Shown piece after piece: positions 58,878 through 64,000 of a stretch of DNA of 64,000 nucleotides. The stretch spans positions 77,685 through 141,684 of the forward strand of contig CAVOGG010000006.1 in the NCBI GenBank assembly GCA_963695175.1. The letters are read 5' to 3'. The DNA is from Fodinibacter sp963695175. Lineage in GTDB: Bacteria > Actinomycetota > Actinomycetes > Actinomycetales > Dermatophilaceae. Under the pieces are notes generated by a model. It was given only the letters and a program-made list of their open reading frames with translations, searched no databases and had not been told where the DNA came from. Position 1 is the first letter of the stretch. Every line of letters begins with the position of its first letter. Made by a program: the position numbers and the translations under genes.

Positions 58878-59969
58878 TCAGAGGGTGACGCCGGTCTTCA
58901 GGGTGCCGGCCTCCATCTGCTTGACGACCTCGTCGACCTTGGCCTTGACGTCGGCCGGGATGACCGAGTCGAAGTCGTGGAACGGCGCCAGGCCGGCCTT
59001 GCCGAGGGTCTGCAGCTCGGTGAAGTCGCCGTCCTTGGCCTTGACGGCGGTCTCGGTGACACCGTCGCTGATGAGCTTCATCGCGGAGGTGATGAGGCAC
59101 GGCTGGGCGGCCGGCACGGTGTCCCACTGGTCGAGGTCGACGCCGATGCAGAACTTGTCCTTGCCTGCACCGGAGGTCTTGGCGACCTCCTGCAGCGCGC
59201 CGTTGCCGGTGTTGCCACCGGCACCGAAGATGAGGTCAGCACCCTGGGCGAGCTGCTTCTTGGCCTCACCGGCGCCCCATACCGGGTCGTTGAACGCGTT
59301 GTCGGCGGCGGGGTGGTAGACCGTGGCGACGGTGACCTTGGGGTTGGCGGCCTTGGCGCCCGCCTCGAAGCCCTTGGCGTACTTCTGCACCGGCGGGATC
59401 TCCAGACCCAGCACCTGGCCGAGCTTGTTGGTCTTGGTCATCAGGCCCGCGAGGTAGCCGGCGCCGTAGCCCGCCTGGTCCTCGGGGAAGACCAGCCCGG
59501 TGACGTTCTTCTCGGTGACCGTCTTGGCGTCGTAGCCCTGGTCGACGCCGATGAAGCGCGTGGTGGGGTTGGCCTTGGCGGCGGCCGTGGTCGCGTCTGC
59601 CATCAGGAAGCCGACGGTGATGATCGTGTCGTACTTCTTGTTGGTGAACTGCGAGATGTTGGCCGCGTAGTCCTTGGCGTCCTGGGTCTCGATGTACTTG
59701 TAGAAGCCGTTGATCTGCTCGGCGGCCGCGGCCTGCGCACCCTCGTGGGCGGACTGGTTGAACGACTTGTCGTCGACCTTGCCGGTGTCGGTCACGAGAC
59801 CGATGCAGTAGACGTCGGCGGAGGCGCAGTTCGAGTCATCCGCGGGCGCACCTGCCGCAGTCGAGCCGGAGGCGGCGGGGGTGTCGGAGGCGCCGGTGCT
59901 GCCGCCACAGCCCGCAAGGGCGAGGGCGAGCGCCGCAGGCACTACGACCAGGTAACGCGTGGACTTCAT
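58878..59969 (-). CDS. bmpA: BMP-family nucleoside-binding lipoprotein
   Basis: 363 residues. It has a signal peptide with lipobox LAGC (Cys21), a Ser/Thr/Ala-rich linker, then the BMP fold: YCIGLVTDTGKVDDKSFNQS, YDTIITVGFLMADATTAAA, TTRFIGVDQGYD, GYGAGYLAGLMTKT and the late WDTVPAAQPCLITSAMKL. PnrA/BmpA proteins bind purine and pyrimidine nucleosides outside the membrane. It lies directly downstream of a purine-thionucleoside operon, which supports nucleosides as cargo. Confidence 0.92.
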   Translation of the reverse strand: MKSTRYLVVVPAALALALAGCGGSTGASDTPAASGSTAAGAPADDSNCASADVYCIGLVTDTGKVDDKSFNQSAHEGAQAAAAEQINGFYKYIETQDAKDYAANISQFTNKKYDTIITVGFLMADATTAAAKANPTTRFIGVDQGYDAKTVTEKNVTGLVFPEDQAGYGAGYLAGLMTKTNKLGQVLGLEIPPVQKYAKGFEAGAKAANPKVTVATVYHPAADNAFNDPVWGAGEAKKQLAQGADLIFGAGGNTGNGALQEVAKTSGAGKDKFCIGVDLDQWDTVPAAQPCLITSAMKLISDGVTETAVKAKDGDFTELQTLGKAGLAPFHDFDSVIPADVKAKVDEVVKQMEAGTLKTGVTL

Positions 59970-60007
59970 GAAGTTTCTCCTTGGAGATCGGGTCAGACAT
60001 GCAGATG

Positions 60008-60868
60008 CTATGGCCTGCGCTGCGTCGCACGTCGGCCCACTGAGTGTCGTTGCCGGGTCGTTACCTCGCTAGAGGGGGGTGGTGACGGAAAGCACGAGCC
60101 GGAACTGGCGGATCTCACCAACCGCGGCATCGACGACCACCCGGCGTCGATGGGGATGGTGGTGCCGGTGATGCCGGACGCGGCTGGTGAGGCGAGGAAC
60201 GCCACCGTCTCGGCCACCTCGCGGGCGGTGACCGGCCGGCCCAGCGCCGACGCCCGGCGGTAGCGCTCGACCCCCTCGGGCCACGCCTGCTCCAACCCCT
60301 CGCGCTCGACCAGCCCGGGCGCCACGGCCACCACCCGGATGCCGCGCGGCCCCAGTTCCGCAGCTGCGGCGGCCGTGAGGTGGTGCAGCGCGGCCTTGGC
60401 GACGGCGTACGGCGTGTGGGCGGGAGCAGGCCGCAGCCCCTCGATCGAGCCGACGACGACGATGACGCCGCCCTCGCCGAGCCGGGCGGCGGCGCGGTGC
60501 AGCAGGGCGGTGGTCGGGCGCAGGCCGGCGCGGTGGAAGGCGTCCCAGGCGGCCGTGTCGAGGGCCTCCCACTCGATCAGGTCCTGCGGGAACGCGTTGA
60601 GCACGACGACGTCGGGCGCGCCCACCGCGGCGGTGCACTCGTCGAGCAGCCGGTCGCACGCGGCATCCAGCGCGGTGGCGTCGTCGACGGCGAGGTCGGC
60701 GTGCAGCGCGACGGCACGGCATCCGGATGCCGTGATGTCCGAAACCGCGGCCGCGGCGCCCTCGGCGTCGCCGCGGTAGTGCACGCCGACGTCGTGGCCG
60801 TGCTCGGCGAGCACCTGGGCGATGACCCGGCCGAGCCCGCCGCTGGCCCCGGTGACGAGCGCGGTCAC
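60008..60868 (-). CDS. Short-chain dehydrogenase/reductase, pteridine-reductase-like
   Basis: 286 residues as read. TALVTGASGGLGRVIAQVLA is the nucleotide-binding TGxxxGxG, VVVVGSIEGL and YAVAKAALHHL give the Ser and the YxxxK catalytic pair, and GTTIPIDAGWSS is the usual C-terminal strand. HYRGDAEGA resembles the NADPH-binding loop of pteridine reductases. The last ~30 residues after GWSSMP look unnatural, so the true stop may be earlier or frame-shifted. The GTG start is 4 bases after the cupin gene. Confidence 0.82.
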   Translation of the reverse strand: MTALVTGASGGLGRVIAQVLAEHGHDVGVHYRGDAEGAAAAVSDITASGCRAVALHADLAVDDATALDAACDRLLDECTAAVGAPDVVVLNAFPQDLIEWEALDTAAWDAFHRAGLRPTTALLHRAAARLGEGGVIVVVGSIEGLRPAPAHTPYAVAKAALHHLTAAAAAELGPRGIRVVAVAPGLVEREGLEQAWPEGVERYRRASALGRPVTAREVAETVAFLASPAASGITGTTIPIDAGWSSMPRLVRSASSGSCFPSPPPSSEVTTRQRHSVGRRATQRRP

Positions 60869-60872
60869 CGGG

Positions 60873-61340
60873 TCACCGCATCCGCCCGACCGGCTCGTCG
60901 CGGGTGAGCGCGGCGATCTCGGCGGAGTACGACGGGTAGCCGGCGGTGAGGAGGGCGCGGTCGCCGAGCTCGAAGTGCTCGGGGCGGAAGGCGGGGGAGC
61001 ACCAGCAGGACAGCAGGGTCCACTCGCCCAGGGTGGACGCGCCCATCCAGGTGCCGCGGCGCACGAGGAACTGGCTGGTGGTCTCGCCGACGTAGTTGAG
61101 CACGCCGGAGCCGCCGGGGCGCAGCCGCAGCAGGGCCGCCGGGGCACCGGCCAGCCACTGCCAGCCCTCGTCGATGGTCAGCCGGTGCATCGCCGAGAAG
61201 CCGTCGGGCTGGTCGGTGAGCAGCACGGTGATCGCGTTCAGGCCCTGGGTGCGCGGGCCGGCCACGAACCACGCACCCTCCTCGGGGATGGGCGACATCT
61301 TCAGGCGGGCGATCACCTGCTCGGCGGTCTCGGTGCCCAT
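60873..61340 (-). CDS. DUF985 cupin-domain protein
   Basis: 155 residues with FSAMHRLTIDEGWQWLAGAP at the first cupin motif and a WTLLSCWCSPAF region near the end, matching the DUF985 cupins (structural relatives of yeast YML079w). These bind a small ligand, but no reaction is known. The ATG overlaps the amidohydrolase stop (ATGA) and its stop is 4 bases before the SDR start, so it is fully embedded in the operon. Confidence 0.8.
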   Translation of the reverse strand: MGTETAEQVIARLKMSPIPEEGAWFVAGPRTQGLNAITVLLTDQPDGFSAMHRLTIDEGWQWLAGAPAALLRLRPGGSGVLNYVGETTSQFLVRRGTWMGASTLGEWTLLSCWCSPAFRPEHFELGDRALLTAGYPSYSAEIAALTRDEPVGRMR

Positions 61341-62707
61341 CACGCGGTCGCCGCCGCTGCCCGCGCGACCTCGCCGCGCGTGCGGGCGCTCGAGAGCAGG
61401 GCGTCGGTGTCGAGCAGGGTGCCGCGCCGGTCGCGCACCACCACCCGGCCGTCGACGAGCACGTCGGTGACGTCTCCGCGCCCGGCCGCGAACACCAGCA
61501 GCGCCGCCACGTCGTGGATCGGGGTGAGGTGCGGTGCGGACAGGTCGAGCAGCACCAGGTCGGCCCGCTTGCCGACCTCCACGGAACCGATCGCGTCGCC
61601 GAGGCCCAGGGCGCGGGCTCCGTCGATGGTCGCCGCGCGCAGCACCTCGGTGGCGCTCGCGACGTCGGGGCGGCCGCTGGTGAGCCGGGCCACGAGCGCC
61701 ACCTGGCGCATGGCCTGCCACATGTCGAGGTCGTTGGAGCTGGAGCAGCCGTCGGTGCCGACGCCGAGCCGGATGCCGCTGTCGCGCACCTCTTCCCAGT
61801 GCAGGGCACCGCTGGCGAGCTTGAGGTTCGACCCGGGGCAGTGGCCGACCGCGGCGCCGGCCGCCGACACGATCGCGCGGTCGTTCTCCGTGAGGTGCAC
61901 GCCGTGGGCCAGCACCATCGGCAGGTCGGGCTCGAGCCAGCCGGTGCGGGCGAGCACCTCGGTGGGGGTGGCGTCGTAGCGCTCGCGGATGCCGGCGTTC
62001 TCGGCCGCGGTCTCCGAGACGTGGGTGGTGAGCAGACCGGGGCGGCCGGTGGCGGCGAGCACCTCGCGCAGCGTCGCGACGACCTCGGCCAGGTTGTCGG
62101 GGGAGCAGGTGTAGGTGGCGTGCGGCATCGCGGCGACCGGGACCTCGGGGCCGCCGATCTCGTCGAGCAGCGCCGGCCAGGCGCGCAGGTCGGCGAGGCG
62201 CTGCGGCCACTCGAGGCCGTCGGGTCCGGGGCCGTCGAAGAACACCGGGCCGATGACGTGCCGGCTGCCGGCGGCCACGGCTCCGCGGTGGGTGGCCTCG
62301 TGGTGGAAGTACATGTCGAGCTGGGTGGTGCAGCCGGCCAGCAGGCTCTCGAGGGCGCCGAGGGTGGCGCCGAGCTCGACGGTCTCCTCGTCCATCACCG
62401 CTGCCTCGGCAGCCCAGAGGTGCTGGAGGAAGCCGTCGAGGTCGAGGTTCTCGGCGAGGCCTCGCAGCAGGGTCATCGGCAGGTGGGTGTGGAGGTTGAC
62501 CAGCCCCGGCATCAGCAGCTTGCCGGTCGCGTCGATCACCGTCTCGGCGTCACGGCCCTGGTCACCCGTTGCGTGACCCTCGCCGTCGGCGCTGGTGACC
62601 GAGGTGATCACGCCGTCGTCGATCTCGACCGTGGCGCCGGTGAGGATCGTGTCGTTCTCGTCGACCGTGACGAGGTACTGCGCGTTCTCGATGCGGACTG
62701 TCGTCAT
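61340..62707 (-). CDS. Amidohydrolase, probable 5'-methylthioadenosine/S-adenosylhomocysteine deaminase
   Basis: 455 residues, TrzN/AtzB/MtaD group. Metal residues are LHTHLPMTLLRG (HxH), TTHVSETAAEN and LAHGVHLTEND (His), and GVGTDGCSSSNDLDM (Asp). It ends with a short beta region as in other cytosine-deaminase-like amidohydrolases. Overlap with the methylthio-nucleoside phosphorylase gene upstream suggests that it deaminates MTA to methylthioinosine. Other purine derivatives (8-oxoguanine, guanine) remain possible. It overlaps both neighbours by 4 bases. Confidence 0.84.
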   Translation of the reverse strand: MTTVRIENAQYLVTVDENDTILTGATVEIDDGVITSVTSADGEGHATGDQGRDAETVIDATGKLLMPGLVNLHTHLPMTLLRGLAENLDLDGFLQHLWAAEAAVMDEETVELGATLGALESLLAGCTTQLDMYFHHEATHRGAVAAGSRHVIGPVFFDGPGPDGLEWPQRLADLRAWPALLDEIGGPEVPVAAMPHATYTCSPDNLAEVVATLREVLAATGRPGLLTTHVSETAAENAGIRERYDATPTEVLARTGWLEPDLPMVLAHGVHLTENDRAIVSAAGAAVGHCPGSNLKLASGALHWEEVRDSGIRLGVGTDGCSSSNDLDMWQAMRQVALVARLTSGRPDVASATEVLRAATIDGARALGLGDAIGSVEVGKRADLVLLDLSAPHLTPIHDVAALLVFAAGRGDVTDVLVDGRVVVRDRRGTLLDTDALLSSARTRGEVARAAAATA

Positions 62708-63484
62708 ACCTGGGGCTCGTCGTCGGGGAAGGTGGCTCGGGTGTGGACCAGCTCGTCGAGGATGGCGACCACGGTGGTGGCGCTGTCCGTGCAGGACCTG
62801 GTCGATGTCGGCCATGGTGATCGGCTCGGTGGAGTCGCCGACCCCGGTGGCGGGGTTCACGACCAGTGAGATGGCGGCATACCGTAACCCGGCCTCGGCG
62901 GCGAGGGTGACCTCGGGGACGCCGGTCATGCCGGCGACGTCGGCTCCGGCGAGGGCGGCCAGCCGGATCTCGGCGCGGGTCTCGAAGCGCGGGCCCTCGA
63001 AGCAGGCGTAGACGCCGCCGTCGCGCATCGAGTGGCCGGCCGAGGAGGCGGCCTCGAGGATCTCGCGCCGGATCGCCGGGTGGTAGGGCTCGAGCACGTC
63101 GGTGTGCACCACGCCCTCGGGCCCCGACCCGTCGAAGAACGTGAGCGCCCGCTGCCGGGTGAGGTCGAGGAAGTCGTCGAGGCAGAGCAGGTCGCCGGGG
63201 CGCAGGTCGGGGTCGATCGATCCGGTGACGTTGACGGCCACCACGTCACGCACGCCGAGGTCGGCCAGCGCCCGGATGTTGGCGCGGTAGTTGACCAGGT
63301 GCGGGGGCACCGAGTGCCCGGCTCCGTGCCGCGTCAGGAAGACGATCGGCACCCCGTGCCAGGTGCCGCGGGTGACCCGGGCGTCGCCGAACGCGGTGGC
63401 GACGGTCTGCGTGCTGGTGTCCTGCAGGGCCCCGAGGTCGTAGAAGCCGGTACCGGCGATGATGCCGAGGGGCGGGCGGGTCAT
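62704..63484 (-). CDS. S-methyl-5'-thioinosine/thioadenosine phosphorylase family (one frame break)
   Basis: About 260 residues, PNP/MTAP family 2. LGIIAGTGFYDL holds the phosphate loop, FLTRHGAGHSVPPHLVNYRAN and VAVNVTGSIDPDL follow, then CFEGPRFETRAEIRL and MTGVPEVTLAAEAGLRYA line the nucleoside site. It splits a methylthio-nucleoside to base and methylthioribose 1-phosphate. The frame changes near 62790; the restored C-terminus ends VHTRATFPDDEPQV with the stop overlapping the next ATG. It is the first gene of the operon and is divergent from the gamma-glutamyltransferase gene. Confidence 0.87.
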
Positions 63485-63565
63485 GCGACGGCACGCTACC
63501 GGTCGAGTGCGCCTTCGCGGCAGGCCCGGCGGCGAGCCCGCGACCCCGGTGGCAGGATCACCCCC

Positions 63566-64000
63566 ATGGGTGGACGCGTGGCGATCGCGGCGACCGGGCC
63601 GGTCTCGCTCGCGGCCGGGCGCGAGGTCGCCCTGGCCGGGGGCAATGCGGTCGACGTCGCGGTGGCCGCCGCGCTCGCCGCCATGAGCACCGAGCCGGGC
63701 ATCGTCTCGCTGGCCGGCGGGGCGTTCGTGTCGGTGTGGCCGGCGGCGGGCGAGCCGGTGGTCATCGACGGCAACGTCGAGATGCCCGGTCGCGGGCTGC
63801 CGGCCGAACGCTTCGGGAGCGGCGTCGACGAGGTGCTCACCGACTACGGCGGCGGGGTGCGGCTGTTCGCGGGGCACGGCTCGGTGGCGACGCCCGGGGC
63901 GGTCACCGCGTGCGAGCTGGCGGTCGAGGAACTGGGGGCGCTGTCGTGGGCCGACGTCGTGGCCCCGGCGACCCGGGCCTGCCGCGACGGCTACCGGATC
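63566..64000 (+). CDS. Gamma-glutamyltransferase, N-terminal part (runs off the window)
   Basis: The frame is open from ATG 63566 to the last base. VSLAAGREVALAGGNAVDVAVA is the N-terminal helix found in all gamma-glutamyltranspeptidases, and EPGIVSLAGGAFVSV and GHGSVATPGAVTACELAVEEL follow as in the family. It cleaves gamma-glutamyl bonds of glutathione and related compounds. No signal peptide is visible, so this may be a cytoplasmic or short paralogue (YwrD-like). The catalytic Thr and small subunit lie outside the window. Confidence 0.85.
   Translation, partial: MGGRVAIAATGPVSLAAGREVALAGGNAVDVAVAAALAAMSTEPGIVSLAGGAFVSVWPAAGEPVVIDGNVEMPGRGLPAERFGSGVDEVLTDYGGGVRLFAGHGSVATPGAVTACELAVEELGALSWADVVAPATRACRDGYRI

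Noticed and set aside
60008..60110. Separate small gene ending EIRQFRLVLSVTTPL on the minus strand
   Set aside because: No start codon or ribosome-binding site; it is the alternative frame of the SDR 3' end, possibly showing another frame break.

Overview
The window is about 64 kb of very high-GC DNA with actinobacterial gene content: Lsr2, Ku with a lysine-rich tail, DisA, a ClpC with a UVR domain, and the order radA-disA-mutY ... clpC-lsr2-lysS familiar from mycobacteria. GTG starts are common and Asp codons are mostly GAC. I infer an Actinomycetota chromosome, most likely Micrococcales (Intrasporangiaceae-like); the genus cannot be fixed from the sequence alone. No rRNA, tRNA, CRISPR array, integrase or transposase was seen.

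Layout. 1-2.6 kb: end of a GT-C type membrane glycosyltransferase, then rpsF-ssb-rpsR-rplI and a strong terminator. 2.7-7.0 kb: radA, disA, mutY and a MOSC-domain protein. 7.2-15.1 kb: a badly frame-broken membrane-anchored zincin-like gene, argA, clpC, a cation/proton antiporter and a Nei-type glycosylase. 15.2-21 kb: a non-homologous end-joining island (small HhH protein, ku, stand-alone LigD-type ligase and LigD-type polymerase) with a broken DUF222/HNH gene in its middle. 21-25.2 kb: FhuF-like protein, lsr2, a small membrane protein, lysS, a VOC protein and an AAA ATPase.

25.3-51.6 kb is the main accessory region, a large myo-inositol (cyclitol) catabolic locus. It holds iolC, a Cgl0159-type aldolase, iolB, iolG, iolA, iolD, iolH, a transaldolase-family gene, an IolE-like isomerase, a sugar ABC importer and a GntR-type regulator (IolR candidate). 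Around these are further Gfo/Idh dehydrogenases, TIM-barrel isomerases, a phytanoyl-CoA-dioxygenase-like enzyme, a TauE/SafE exporter and two LacI-type regulators. Six copies of a near-palindromic site (consensus TGTYCTRACA read on either strand) sit in promoter regions across 25 kb and define a probable IolR regulon.

51.6-64 kb: a CAP-domain remnant; a DesA3-like desaturase with its flavin/2Fe-2S reductase, behind three phased TACG-N4-CGTA repeats; a BMP-type nucleoside ABC importer (bmpA, two permeases, double ATPase); an overlapping purine-thionucleoside operon (phosphorylase, amidohydrolase, cupin, SDR); and the start of a gamma-glutamyltransferase.

Caution: more than twenty genes, including essential ones (ssb, clpC, lysS), are split by single-base frame changes while staying well conserved on both sides. 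This is best read as sequence or assembly error. Coordinates of such genes span the whole reconstructed gene.
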